From Phoronis australis (lineage: Eukaryota; Phoronida; Phoronidae): a stretch of DNA of 64,000 bases. The notes under the pieces were generated by a model. The model ran no database searches and had not been told where the DNA came from. It saw nothing but the letters and a program-made list of their open reading frames with translations. Location: NCBI GenBank assembly GCA_002633005.1, contig NMRA01000492.1, positions 8,083-72,082 on the forward strand, given 5' to 3'. Both the position numbers and the translations under genes were made by a program. This document shows positions 26,901 to 41,900 of the stretch, piece after piece. How positions within the stretch are numbered: position 1 is the stretch's first letter; every line of letters begins with the position of its first letter.

Positions 26901-29900
26901 ACCACCCTTCCTCCATTTGTTAAAGATACTAATCGTTTTCTTAATATAATTAAAAACATCAGTGATTTACCTAAAAATGCCCTTCAAGTAACTCTTGGTG
27001 CTAAACCTTGTACACATATATTCCTCAACATGACGGTATAGAAGCCTGTACCAAATTTCTTAGTAAACGTAATAATCCTAATGTACTTACAAATTTTATT
27101 CGTTCTCTTCTTGAACATGTACTTACCATGAATCATTTCTACTCGAATACTAATCACTCTCTCCAAATATTAGGCAAAGCTATGTATACTAGAGTTGCTC
27201 TTACTTTTGCTTTTTATGGGAAATCTTGAAAAAAAACAACTTCATCAAATCCTGCTCTGAAAAACCTCTTCTCTGGATAAGGTACATTAATGAAATTTTT
27301 ATGATCTGGACCCATGGCCCACAAAAAATACATGTATTCTTAGAAAATATTGACAAATTTCACCCTACTATAAAGTTCACTCATGACATTTCTCAAAATA
27401 AAAATCAAGTCTAATTTTTAGATGTAACTTTCATCGTTATCAATGATAAATTAGAAACCGTCTTACTCTGTAAAGAAGCTGACAAACACCAGTATCTGTC
27501 ATATTACTCGTTTCATCCCTTTCATTGTAAGAAAAGCCTTTCATGTAGCCTTGACCTCAGAATTCGACGCATTTGTTCAGTAAAAACTTCCTTTAATAAC
27601 CGTTTAAAAGAACTCAAACACTATTTAGTTCACCGTCATTTCCCCCTTGCACCTTATACACAAACAGTTTGACAAAGTCCGCTCAATCAAAAGAAATGAA
27701 TTTTAGGAAAAAAACAAAAGACACTAATACTAATACAATACCTCTCATAACGATGTTCAATCCATGTTTAAATGGAACTAGTCACGTCTTCAGAGAACAT
27801 CTTTCCACGCTGCATACTTCTCCTCAAATGAAAAACCTGTTTCCTTATCCACCTATATTTTTTTGGAGAAAATGTAAAAATCTAAAAACTTACTTAGTTA
27901 TAGCAAACATGGACAATAAAAACCAAACTGACAATCCTATTGGCAACATACAATGTAACAAATCTAGATGCTAAATGTGTAACTTTATCAACGACAATAC
28001 TTTCTTCCAGTCTTCCCAAACCAATGAAAACTTTGAAATAAAACATTATTCTGACTGCACCACCAACAATATCATTTACCTAATAACATGTAAAAAATGT
28101 TCTATGCAATACGTAGGACAAACTCAACATAATCTACAAACTCGGTTTCGCAATCATAGCTTGAACATAATACATAAAAACATTTCTGATACTATTGGTA
28201 ATCATTTCAATTCCAAAAACCATAATCTTCAAGATCTTTCTGTACAAATAATGGAAAAACTCCAATACCCCAGTACCTCTCTCAGACTCAAAAGAGAACA
28301 ATTTTAGATAGATAAGCTCAATACATTTGAACCTAATGGATTGAACATAAAAACTTCTTAAATAATATCCTTGAATTTTTCGGCAACAAAACTTCAGTTG
28401 ATCCATTATTGTTGTTTTATGTACCTATAGAGAGTCAACTGATATGCATAATTGTATATGCCTATTTTCATTTTCTTCATACTGAGTATTGTCTTTAACA
28501 TTTAAGACGCTATACGTTCGTTTTTGGTGACGTTTGGCGTCTAAGACAACCTTATTGCAACAAGATTAGTCTAATGTTGTCCATTGTTGTTGTCAGATGT
28601 ATATGTAGTTTATCCCATACGCGTTGAATCTGTGGAGGGAAATACGGCCATGTAATAGTGTTTTTCGTATTCACCTCCCACACTACTTCAACAGTGACCT
28701 CTGACATTGAAGATTCAAAAGGCAAGTCAATGTCGACTAGACGTCGTTATCTGGTTAGATCATCACAGTTTCGGAAAATAGCTTAAAGTAATTAGATTAG
28801 CCACGTAAACAGTCAGGGTGAAGTATTTATAAAATGCCGAAAGAAAACAAAAGAAACTCACAAATTCGATGCGTATGGGATAAATACAAAACTTTCGGTC
28901 TCGGTCGATACGTGGAATAATGTCTCGTGGGTTATTATTTCATGTAAGCCACGCTCGGTACGTTTTGTGTATTTAGGTTTTGGTGCAGCCGTATCAGTCG
29001 TTCATATTAATTGGACTTAAGACGATCTAGTTTTTCTTGGTGAGATCACGTAAAATCCTGAGAGCGCAAAGCGAGCGTTAGTGCTGCGGTGAGTTCCGTA
29101 GATACGAGACTCTTGCGATGGAAACAAGTGTGTTTAGGTTGTAATAAATGGCCAGATCTCGAAAAGACTTGCGTCTTCTTTTGTGTTCACGTGGTTCTCA
29201 CGTTTACAAAGGTACCCGCATATCAGATGAGTTTAGAGCTATCTGGTCATGGATATTTACTTTGTTTCTAATCAGAGAATCTTAAAGCAGTAAAGGTGTG
29301 AATGGCAGGTCAAATCGCTGTTGACTAAGGTAAAATTTACGAGTTCACGGTTACAAATACAGNCGGAGCTGTCATAAACGGTGGCACTTTTAACAGCTTC
29401 TTGAAAACAGACGACGTGTAGGCTACGCGCTCCGGTCAATGACCTACATGTAGTTTCATGAATGAGTGCAGCTACCCGATGAGGATTTTACAATGTTATA
29501 AATATTCTTGTTATTTATTTATTTTCGAAATATGATACAAGTGCAATGCACAATAACTGTCGTTTTCACACTTTTTATCAATTTCAAGTAATAAACCGTT
29601 ACATTTAAAACTGTTTTCTTTTACTATAGTAAGTTAGCAACATAACGCGCACGTACACACACAACAGGTTGTGATTAGCCACGTAAACAGTCAGGGTGAA
29701 GTATTTATAAAATGCCGAAAGAAAACAAAAGAAACTCACAAATTCGATGCGTATGGGATAAATACAAAACTTTCGGTCTCGGTCGATACGCGGAATAATG
29801 TCTCGTGGGTTATTATTTCATGTAAGCCACGCTCGGTACGTTTTGTGTATTTAGGTTTTGGTGCAGCCGTAAAATCGTTCATATTAATTGGACTTAAGAC

Positions 29901-32900
29901 GATCTAGTTTTTCTTGGTGAGATCACGTAAAATCCTGAGAGCGCAAAGCGAGCGTTAGTGCTGCGGTGAGTTCCGTAGATACGAGACTCTTGCGATGGAA
30001 ACAAGTGTGTTTAGGTTGTAATAAATGGCCAGATCTCGAAAAGACTTGCGTCTTCTTTTGTGTTCACGTGGTTCTCACGTTTACAAAGGTACCCGCATAT
30101 CAGATGAGTTTAGAGCTATCTGGTCATGGATATTTACTTTGTTTCTAATCAGAGAATCTTAAAGCAGTAAAGGTGTGAATGGCAGGTCAAATCGCTGTTG
30201 ACTAAGGTAAAATTTACGAGTTCACGGTTACAAATACAGTGAAAGCAAACCTGCAAAAAGTGTGACTGACGCGTCATTCAAACGATCTAAAATGCCCGTA
30301 TCATGCTCAGGTAGCTGTAGGTGTAGCAACGATGCTAATATTGACTAGATTACAGTCTCGTTGAGGGTTGAAAGTTTCAACATCGCTTCACTGTACCCAG
30401 AAAGATAGACAGCAAGGAAATCATAAGACACGACCACGCCATATTGAAAAGAAAGCAAAGACTAGTTTCACTGACCTAGCCATCGAGGGATGGGTACACC
30501 CGAGCCGAGCCCCCACTTCCTCACCCCCAAGGTAGACAACAATCGGGAGCAGTTTAATGGAGGTCGGGGCCGATCATTGAATGGGAGAGTGTGGCAGGTG
30601 TTACCTCGCCCCGAGCTCCGTGCAGGGTTAATAATACTGAATGCTGCACAAAAAGCATGGGGCTGTACTTGGCTCGCACAGGCCAGCGAGACTGTACATG
30701 TGCGTTCTATCAATAGGCTCCCACATCCTTGCCCTTGTGTACACTTTCACTTCTCTGCTCATGTTTTGACCACGCCTCACTTCAAAATTCGAGGTAGGCA
30801 GTTAAGATTTGATTGTTGATCGTTCCAGAGGTCGAGGTGATGTAGTCTCCGGTTTGTCTTTACCTCTCTAGTTCCCGATGCATTTAGTGTGTTGAGTATT
30901 TACTGCAACCTCTTTCACCCAACGACACTTCAAAATTGTCATTTTCTATCCTTTGGCGAATGAGTTATCTTTTTGTCTCCTGTAGTACCCTCCCTGATGA
31001 TACATCCCGAATACCAGTAACCAACACCCCGCCAACCGCACTAGCAGGATATGACTTCCCTTCTCGTGTGATATCGACTGGCGTGAGATCGAGAACCCCA
31101 ACGGATCAGAACAAGTAGTATAAACATTTCGAGAGGCTATACTCCCTACTCCTTAGTACTTTGCTTAAAGTGCAGTGTCATTTGGTTTGAAATTATCGTC
31201 ACTTTGTTGGTGGGTCTAAATAGAAACAAGGAATTCAGGTGTTTATAGCAAGTAAAAATCGCTACCAACTCAAACACCGAAATTATCGAGGGCGGCAAGG
31301 CGACATGGTTTCGTACCTCTTGATTTGGAAACATTTTCTTTGAATTTACATTGATAGGGTTTGAACCCATGTGACATGGGCGCACATGACTGCAGCATTT
31401 GTCCAAATTCTAAATGGGTATGAACCAATGCCCTGTTAAAGTGCGCACGTTTGCCCGCTTTTCATGGACTGACAGATTATTGTTCACTGTCTCTAATCAC
31501 GGACAGTTTAAGAAGGAAAATTACGACCATAACCGGCGTGGACAGCTTCACGATTCACGAAGAGCCACAATGTCCGATCGCTGTTCAAGAACGGCAAAAT
31601 GTCATTTCACCGCTCGCGAAAATGTCCTTCATCCCTCATTAACATATCCGTTCCAGGACATACAATGCTTTGTAAAATCGTACAAGTAGCGCAACAAGTG
31701 AGGTATAGTGTTAATAATTAGCAGCTGATGCAAAATTAAGACTTCTGCTGTCTTTAAGGGGCGGTTTATCAAAAGACTCCCGTGTTATTTTCAAAAATAT
31801 TCTGTCACCTCTCCGACAATTCTTCCTCGCTTCAATAGTGCAATGCATGTTTTTCCGTCGTCTCCAAGCACCTGAAATGATAAGCAGAAAAGTACAGGGC
31901 GTCCATCAAACTTACGGTACACAATCTAAATAAAGATACCTAGAAAAGACGATGATGTATTTAAAAGGTTCTTGGTGGCAGCATGGCCATGGTGTTGGAG
32001 TTTTCACACACGTGGAGTTGGAAAATAACAGTCTTCAAACGGACGCCAATATATTGCTAAACTTGAAATGAGGCGATTCGGGAAATGGCGTTCTTTATAT
32101 CTCAGGTTCATCTTAGCCCCATGTAGATCCAGAAAGTTGACCTAGTGTTGAAATATTGAAGCACCACCTCCCGAACCACCACATTTCACTGTCTGGGGAT
32201 GGTGCCTGACCCCCTAGCTTGTCTGTCCCGATTCCACTCGATCACTTTTTAGGGGTATACTTAAAAGAACGAGAGTACGTAGAATAACGCCAAACAACAT
32301 CTGAGCCCGCGACCTGTATATGTTACCTAGTCCCTTAAAGTACTGAACAATTAAAACATACCAAGGCTGAGTAATTTATCGTGTTGTGGAGATCACCATT
32401 TACTTGAAAAAGATACCTTATGTGTACCGTAACGCAATTTCGTCCCGACAGACCGTTCCTATTCGCCAGAACACAAACTCGGGACGGTCGAGTTTACTTT
32501 TTCAAGTGTATAAAAACAGTTGTTGGTACAGAGCTCAACCGTCATCTTCATTTGGTCTCATATTGTACTCAACGGTTTTGTCCCTTAACCAGGAACATCT
32601 GAAGGTGTCGGAAAAAGGGAAGCGAGTTAAAAAGATTTTCAACAAAACAAAGAGGAATATGCTAGACGCCATGATTCGGAATTGTTCCTATTATATTTTG
32701 GAATTGGAGAGCGAGTTTACAACTTTGAGTTTGTCTATGTTCAAAATCATCCGTGATCGTGACATCCAGAACGCTGTAATTCGACATCTCCATTCTGTTC
32801 GATAACGAGAGTCCACCACCATAAAATCCAAACGACGTGATAAGCCGAGACGCTTTCAAGCATACCAGAAGCTTCAACAACATGTCTCGCAACATCACAC

Positions 32901-35900
32901 GTTCAAGGATCGTTGGATCGTCACTATAGTCGGACCGCACGTTGTCACCGGCAGAAGAGCAGGATCTGGAAAGTGGCCTCAACTTAGCAGTCGTCCCGAA
33001 AAACCTGATCAAGAAACACGTCACCAACAACAAACATGTGTGCCGTCAGGTGGTGTTCTACTGCTTCCAAAAAGCTGATACCATCCGCTCCGATGTTACT
33101 AAGGTCCTCAAGAACCATAAACGTCCCGTTCCGAACATCACCAAGGACGAATACAAAGCCCTTACATCACTTAAAAGTGACAAGTCTATTAACATACTCG
33201 CTGCAGATAAAGGTGGGACTGCTGTTGTTATCAATAAAGTTGGCTATCAGCAGAAAGTTCACACACTGCTGGATAATTGCAATAGTTATCAGTCACCGAG
33301 GTCCATTCCTACATCCAAGTTTTAGAACAAGTTTATCAGTTTTCTAAGAGAGTGGCAACGTACGGATCCTATACCCAAACATCTGTATGCCCGCTTGTAC
33401 CCTACGTCCTGCGAAGTGCCTAAGCTGTGTCGTCTACCTAAGGTGCTCCCCTAAGGCCTATCGTCACCTGTATTCGCAATATCCCTTATAACGCTGCTAG
33501 AGTTTTGATGAACATTTTTACACCATTGGTGGGTTTGTCTCCTAATCATATCCGCAACAGCGAAGACTTCATCGACAGAATCAATGACCTCGAGATACCC
33601 CCAGGACATAAGATGCTATCCTACGATGTATCTGCTCTGTTCTCTAGAGTTCCCACGGACAAAGAAGTCGCGGTTATCAAGTCTCGGTTAGAGACCGACA
33701 TGGATCTCAGTAATCGCACTCAACTCTCGGAGTTATGCTTGAATGCTATTTATTTTGTCCATGACAGTCAGTGCTACCATCAGATCCGAGGAGTGCTCAT
33801 GGGGCCTTCCATCTCAGCCATCGTCGCCAACATCTTCATGGAAGATTTTGAGGTTCGTGTTAACGCGAAAATTCCAAGTCTTCCGTGACACTGTAGTCGT
33901 TGTGTTGAGGACACATTTCTAGTCATCCACGGAACTGCTATTGGTGAAGTCACCGAGCACCTCAACAGTCTAAATCCATATATCCAACTTACTCGGGAAC
34001 TCGGACAAGATGGCACCCTCCCCATCCTCGACACTCTCATCCGACTACACGATGATGGTTCCATCTCGACTTCCGTTTGCTGCAAGCCTATGCACACTGA
34101 TCATTATCTCATCTTCGCATCGAATAACCATCTGTCTCACTAACGATCAGTGTATAGTATGGACTCTACTCAACAGAGCCGAAAAACTCATTTCTGATGA
34201 CAACAAAGGAGAAGCTGAGGTCCATCATGTGAAACGAGCATTGCGTGTCAACGGATATCGTGACTGGATGTTCGATGTAACAAGGAATACAAGTTCACAG
34301 ACCTAGTCTTAAACAGAGATCGGAAATTGATCTACCTGAAATGTATTCAGATGTGTTAGGGGATTCCCACAGACATTAAGGAATCTCCGGTACTGTTTTT
34401 ATCTTTTTATTCTACAAAGAACGGGGGCGCACCAGGTACTGAGTAAAGACCGCGGAGACTATCCACCTGAAGACAGGACTGGCACCAATGACATCAGAGC
34501 GTTCAAGGGTAACATTTTAATTACAACCAGGTCTAATTAACAGCATTGATACCAACTTTGGGATGGACTTCGTGAAAAGGTGACCTAAATGTAAATTCCA
34601 AAGTGCTATTTTTTATGGATAACGCAGTGTCAGTTGGCTTGACAATTGAGCATAGCTGTTTCATATGAGTGTAAGATGAGTTCGTGAATATGTTGCGAAG
34701 GTTTTCGATAATTCACCTAAGTATAAGTTTCGACAAAAAAGGTTCTAACAAGCCTTACTTTCGTGTCCACAAACCCAAAATGCCTTTGAATTAATCCATT
34801 TACCAAACCAATACATGAGATGGCGGATGAAACCGCGGACACGTGTATAACCATAACCCATGATATCTCAAAAATTATTTAGTCCGCCACTTGTCGCAAA
34901 TCAATATCCTCGAGTTTAAAGATGGCCAGTTATTTCAAACAGCATTTTACGTTGCCAAACCCTTACCTCGATCATTCCCTTGTGTATGTATATCATCTGA
35001 TGACTTATATCGCCGGCTGTTGTGATCACCTGACCAGGTAAAAATGACACGTGTTTCATTTTCAACGAGATCATGCGCAATGGACCCTTTCCGACATTTG
35101 CAAATATGGATGCCTGAAAATTATTATTTGGCAGTTTTAAGAAAATGTTGACTTGTTACAACATGGACCACGTAAGTAGCTGTAGTCCTATATCATGCTG
35201 TGGTCATGTTAGAGAAAACCATAGTATAGGAGGAAAAAGAAAATTCCCATAATATATGCCAATAGTAATACATTTATGATGTATCACTGTTGCGATTTGT
35301 TTTGTATTATGCCTCATTTGAATACGAATCACCCTGACTAAAGTGAGGATTGCGTTGAAATGCGAATACGGTGGAACATTGGTGACGTACTATGCTTTGC
35401 TTCAAATTTAAACGTGACTTGAAGCTTGTGTCAGCCAGGCCACTCAGCCAACACCTATAAATGTTGGCATGGCCATTTCAGCATTCCAGGGGTAGTTAGA
35501 AAATATTAATGAAAGTGCTCTGATGCTTCAAATCTTGCAAAATAGACAGAAAAAATAAGTATGACGACGAAGAAAGCGACAACATAGACGATGACAATCA
35601 CGACACCAACGACGACCTTTAAGTCCAGGACGTCTTCGCGTACACAGTCAACAACACTGATAATGCGGCCAGTAACACCAACAGTAGTAGTTCAGCCGCC
35701 TCCAACACAATGACAGTGCTGACGCACCTAAAAAATTCTCATCAAAGTCGCAAGTTTTTACGTCAGTGACGTGCGACTACAGCAGAAATCGATAGTACCA
35801 ACAGTGGCAACGCCATTGAGCTCTGTCATAACGTAAGACCCAAATGACACCAATTAGGCCAACACTAACGACGACAATTAGAATGACAATAGCATCATTG

Positions 35901-38900
35901 TCGTCGTTGCCAACGTCACCATTATGCCCATAACTAGAAAATTTCAAAGAACTGGCACTCGTAGTTGGCAATTGGCACTATTCGTGTACCACTTGGCGAT
36001 ATTTATCTACTAGCCAAGGTTCAAAAAGATATGCCTACGGAAGCCGGAGTACTATGGCTACGCAAAAAGAAAGTGCCCGATTAAAAAATTATTGTAAAAA
36101 GTCGCATGACGCGTGTAAATTTCAAGTCAATCGTATGCAAACGACAGAAACGTCTAGAACCGCGAGATGTCTACTACATACGCGCCAACGTATCAGCGGC
36201 GAACTCTGGTAATCTGTAAATCTCAACTATCTTGAGAACGACAGGTCGCATCGAGAAACGAATGCCACGCCTCGCGTAAGTCTGGGCAAGGTATCTTCAC
36301 ATAATAACTTACAAAAAGTCAGTCAAAAGACACCACATATGTAGCACAAGAAACCGAATAATAACTGAGGAGTCGTCTGAAAATCCCGAATACCTCAAAA
36401 ACGATATCCCGACAATCACATTACAAATTTCATAAAGATCCACCAAAGAAAGCCGGAGATACAGCGAGAGAAATCAATCAGTAAAAGAGCAGTCTTCAGA
36501 CAAACTCGAATAACTCGAGAACGGATAATGGTAGTGAGAAACAGTTGACGACCACCACATAGGTTTTGATGAGGTCTATTCTACGCATCAAATTTCATAA
36601 GAACAAGTCGAGGAACCACCGAGTTAAAGCCACGCAAAGCAAAAGTTCGAAAATGGCAGCGTTGCCAACAGTGGGCCTTAAGCCTGTGATGATTCACGTC
36701 AGTGCAATCTGAAAATTATGTGTCCGTCAAACAAGAAATGCTACAGGCGGCTTGCGCACAAACAAAGTTCACGTCGGAGCAGCATTCTTGCCGTAATTTC
36801 AGCTTGCATAAAATGTAACGCCAAGCTCTGCAGAGAAAAATGGGATGAGCGTAGACAAATCAACATAGCAATTACTCAAAACATTGTAGAATTTAAACAT
36901 GTTCGTCAACATAGTTCATGCCTAATTTGATGTGTTAACAAAACTGGAGTTTTAGGGCCGAGTTTAATTTGGACAAATTAAAAACGCTCACTGTTTACCA
37001 ACAGGCGTAGACGCTGGTGTAATGCAAATGTTAGAACGTTTATAAAACGCTCTGTAAGATCAGAGAGTAGGACGCAAACAATTTGCGGTGACATCTGGCG
37101 GGCTTACCGAAAACCAGGAAATTGGAATCTTCGTTAGAGGAATCTAACCACTCTGATTACCTTAGCAAGCACCTTGTGATTAAGCTGCAGAGATGTAGCC
37201 CTTTGCAGTGGCGGGGGAAGTCCCTCAAACAGCCGATCCTTGTTTGCCCCTCTATAGCGGACCCACATATACTTGTAGTAGCCAACAACCAGCAGCCGTA
37301 GTTCATCAGTAATGTCCATTTCATCCTAAGGAGTCAAAATACAAACGAACATTAACTTTTTCTTTCACTATCGCCACGATATAGTATGTTCTTGTTATCA
37401 TTCGCTGGGTAGATAGTCTGCATTCTAGTCACGTCATCCTATAAAACAAATAAGTATAGACTAGCAAATTTGGTGCAAAATGTGGACCAGGCAGTTTTGT
37501 GTTAGTAAGCTGGACATTAAAAGGACGCAATCGGTTTAAAGGCTGCAGAAAATGCATTTTTGGGTTATTTCTAGTTGGGATTGACTTCTTGACATTATCA
37601 ACTTTGTCCAGTTTTGATACATCAAAAATGCTATATTTTGTGATTTTATTATCAATCAACGATTCCTAGCTAAGGTTTCCTGTCAAAGCTAACGCAAAGT
37701 GAGCCAGTTGGCTCATCACTTGTTTCGGTGCTGGGCGATGCGAAAAGTGCCGACGCTTGCTGTGCGTAGGGCAAATTAAAGTTGGCGTGAAGGATGCTGT
37801 GTGTGTTGCAGAGTAAATCCTTGAGTTAGACAGCTCACCTGTGTATCAGCCTCGGTGATGCTGCACAAAAGAATGTCCGTCGCAGTGACCGGATTGACGA
37901 CAACATTTGAAAACAGCTCGGCGTCTTCTAAACTTACTAAACGGGAAATGATTGAACTGTCCCCAGACATATCATTCTTGCATTGACAAGTAAACAGTTT
38001 CACAAACCCACCACATGGGCGGCGCATAGGGGGCTGGGAGGGGGCTATAGCCCCACTTTTTTCAGTGCTGCGCCGTCCATGGTCTATGGGCGGTGCATTA
38101 CAGGGCGGCTGGGGGGGGCGTTAGCCCCTCACTTTTTTCAGTGTTGCGCCGCACAAGTTTTACAGGTCTGACCACACATCACATTCGACCAATCCGGAAC
38201 TCCGACATTATGTTGCAATGTTCCCAAAGGAGGCGTCACACTCTCTCAGTATACAACTCGGCTTCCAGTTGTGAAAAATGCCGGGTTTTGCAATAGATCA
38301 GATATTGTTCATTGAGCACATACAGAGAAGGAGGCCCAAGTACTATGGTCCGACTCAACACTTCCAAAGTTCAACTACTTCATGCCAACCATGTACACGG
38401 TCTTTAATACTCTTAATGACAGAAACCAAAGGTAAGGGACGTGCCTTCCAACTGCTGCAGCTAAAAGCATTCAATTAAAAGTCGATTTTGATGTCAACTG
38501 TTGACTAAACTTTGAAAAATGGGTAGCCATCTTACCATTATGGCCTTCACATTGTTCAAGCGGCTGATGAAGCCCGCCCTCTGTTTGTCCAAGTTGGTGA
38601 CGATTGATGTCAGGCCTCCCACAAGCATTCCGTAGAATAGTAGAGTGCCGCAGAGCATAACGACAGAGGCCAGCACAACCTCACTAATGGTTACGCTGTA
38701 TATGTCACCGTACCTGCCGATACACCAGCAAAGTTAATGATGAAAAATATGGTCGACTTCATAGTTAACAACCCCATTAGCCTACTGTTGTCGTTGTTGT
38801 GCTTCTTTTATACTGAACTAAAGTTTAAACATGATATTAAAAACTACGTGCAGTTGGTGTTTGGTGTCCCCAAACATTAGCTAATGAACTTAGGTGTTCA

Positions 38901-41900
38901 TTTTCTTACAGACTCTAACAGCACATCATTGCGAAATGCTGTACCAGTGCCACCTTTGACTGTGCAATATTTAACTACAACGCTGTGTACAAGTAGAGCA
39001 GTATTATATGTTTCACTGTTGCACCGTAAAATGCAATGCAGATAATCAGAAATGCACAAGCCTGGGCCCGTGACAGCTAAACTTTATTCGAAACCTTAGG
39101 CCTACTCGAAAAGTGGCGAACAGCTGGCCACGCTTCGAGTATTTTTTGCAATTTCACGAGGGGTATTTGGTCAGTATTCGAGTCGGGTTTCGAGTAAAGT
39201 CTGTTGGGCACGGGCCAGAAAAAAGTCAGCACCGAACCGTTTAGTAGAATAACGTGTCGACGATTACGCCAGCACTATAATGTGTCATTCTACCTCCGCG
39301 AAAGAAAAGAGACAAATGCGAGTACAGATTAATGTTTTTTCCTAAACAATCTCTTAGCACTTAATAGAATATCAACGATTGCCTAAGAGGCGGTACTGAG
39401 TTGTGTTAATTCGAGAACCGGCACTCTTTTAAGAGCAATTCCATATAAAAACCAGATAGTGGGCTACATATGCAAAATCACCATTTTTTTTTAACTTAGC
39501 CCATCAACTGGTCTTGTCGAAAGAAACCTGAGCCTGATTTTTTTAGAGTTTCTTATTTTTTTAACCCTTTTTACGACCACTTTGTACTTTTTCTGGAAAA
39601 TAACAACTAAAAGTACTGGAAAATATGTGACTTTTTGTCAGCAACAACACATTATTGCTTCACGCTATTGCAAAAATAACTATAAAGTAGGAAGAAGAAA
39701 GAATAATATACAAGAAAAACTAGTTCGGACGAATTTCTTGATTTTTATGTCCTCCCATTTTAGCCTACAAAAATGTCATTTTCACTGCTTATTATTAAGG
39801 CCATTTTTACGCATTTTTATCGCTCTCCCAAATCTATATCGGATTCTTTTGAAACATGAGTAAACTTCCATCTGTTACTGCTGTCTTTGTTCAGCCCAAA
39901 TCCAGAATAAAAAATCTTGTCTCTGTCATACATTTTGTTTACAGTCAGTTTTTTTTTATAACTCACACACTTTTCTGTCAATCTGTGACTGACAGTTAGA
40001 TTAAAAGACTCTAGGAGGCGCTACTCGATTGTTCAATTATCTATCGACCAAGATGCCAAATAGAGCAAATATCATTCGTTTTGCTACATCAGTGACGAAG
40101 GAGATCATGAAAAGCTGTATGAGAGATTTTTTCTTCGCGGATATTCAGATTTGCTGGTGCAAAAATAAAAATCTATTATAGGATTACAGAACTCAAAAAG
40201 TCAATTTTAATGTACTGATGATTTAATAATACAACCCCCGTCACCATCTCATGTTTCAGAGAAGCAGGTTTTATTCTTATTAAGGGTGCCCATTACCCCT
40301 TGCTTGGTTAGTTTTCGAACACCGTAATGGACTAAGAATCCCACCGACTGCGTACAGTGCATGCTGGTCCATTTTCAGACCTCCTGGACAAATCCCTGTA
40401 TATGCACTTGAAAAAGTCTTCTCAAACTATTAGCAAAGTTCATACAAAAACTAATCAAGATCTTCGAGATCACAAGTGAAAAGAGGAAGGTGGATTTGAG
40501 CAGAAGTGTCATGTTATTGGACATACAAAGGGTCACGCAATGCTTCTTGTACTACGCAAAACCGGCCGAACATGGTGCCAGTGCGCCAATGGAATTTGTG
40601 ATTTTAGAAAAATAACAGGTACGGATATTTCCGATTGAAAACATAATACTTTCAGTGATATCCAAGGTACCGGCTTTCCAAACCAGTATTTAAGGAACTG
40701 GGTGTTGTTGCGATTTACAATTTCACAATATGTAAATTTCGTTCATGCGGCGGACTCAAAACCACAGTTTCTTGACGGTATGCGAGGTTTAGTGTATGAT
40801 GCATTTCCACACAACAATTCAAAAAAACTGCATTTTGTTTGATGAAAACAAGAGCTACTGAAACACAAAGTCCTTTTATTTTGCTCAGTACACATGTCTA
40901 AGATAGAAATTTCTCAAAACTAGATAATTACTCCTTTAAAAATCTCAGTAGTTTCAATACATTTAGAATCAATCATGCAGCCCACCCAACGCGCTAACCG
41001 GATAGGCCTATCAGGGTTGTGTACCTGGGCAGTCAGTAAGTCGAAAGTTGTCAGCGAGAGCTTGTGCAATATTCTGAACTGAAGTCATGACCTGTTGACC
41101 CAGGCCAACAGTTGTGATAAATACGTAACTTTTTAGCAATTGCACCAACAAGGACTAACAAATCAAACTAGCGAAAAATCCATTGCGACATCTGCGAAAG
41201 TCAACGACCCGTTCACTCTTTCGCTTCGTTCTAGCATTGCGTTCTGAATAACAGCACATCATTTTTGTCTAAAGCCAAGTTCAAACTCATGTCGATGTGT
41301 AAAACATGTATAATGGCGCATTTAGATTGGTTTGCAAGTTCAGCCTCCTCTCTCACAGCTCTGACAAGAATCAACTGTAATTCCGATATATTTTCAAACT
41401 TCAGTGGCACTTTGCACGACCTCAGATGACTTCTGACGTCTTTAACACAGCTAATGAAGTTCACATTTCCTCCGCGATCACAGTATTGTAACGAAAATTG
41501 ACCAAATGTGCAAGAAGGAAATTCCTCCATACTCTTTGCAGTGACAGGAAGTGCATGTAATCTCGAACCCTAAAGTGCTATTGGTAAAGTTAAACAAAGC
41601 ATGGAGTGTTTCAGAAAATTGGGGACTCAAAAGTGAAATTGAAATTTTTGTGATATTGCATTGTTGATACTAGACCATATATTTTAGGTGATATCTCTGA
41701 ACTAAAAGAGTAGCCTCAATTCTCTTGTCAGTCAGAGATCAGATTGTTTAGTCTATCTGAGGTCAGATTAAGGCCACTTAAAAAAAATATACAATAGACA
41801 ATTTTTTAAAAACAATAATAAAAGTTCAATCTTAAAAGTGTTTACACAGAGAATTTCAATTTCAAATATATTCCGATATAGCAGGCAGGTTAAGCAACAT

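Noticed and set aside
31357-31368. gggtttgaaccc as a tRNA B-box on the minus strand
   Set aside because: No A-box at the correct distance and no cloverleaf; too little to call a SINE.
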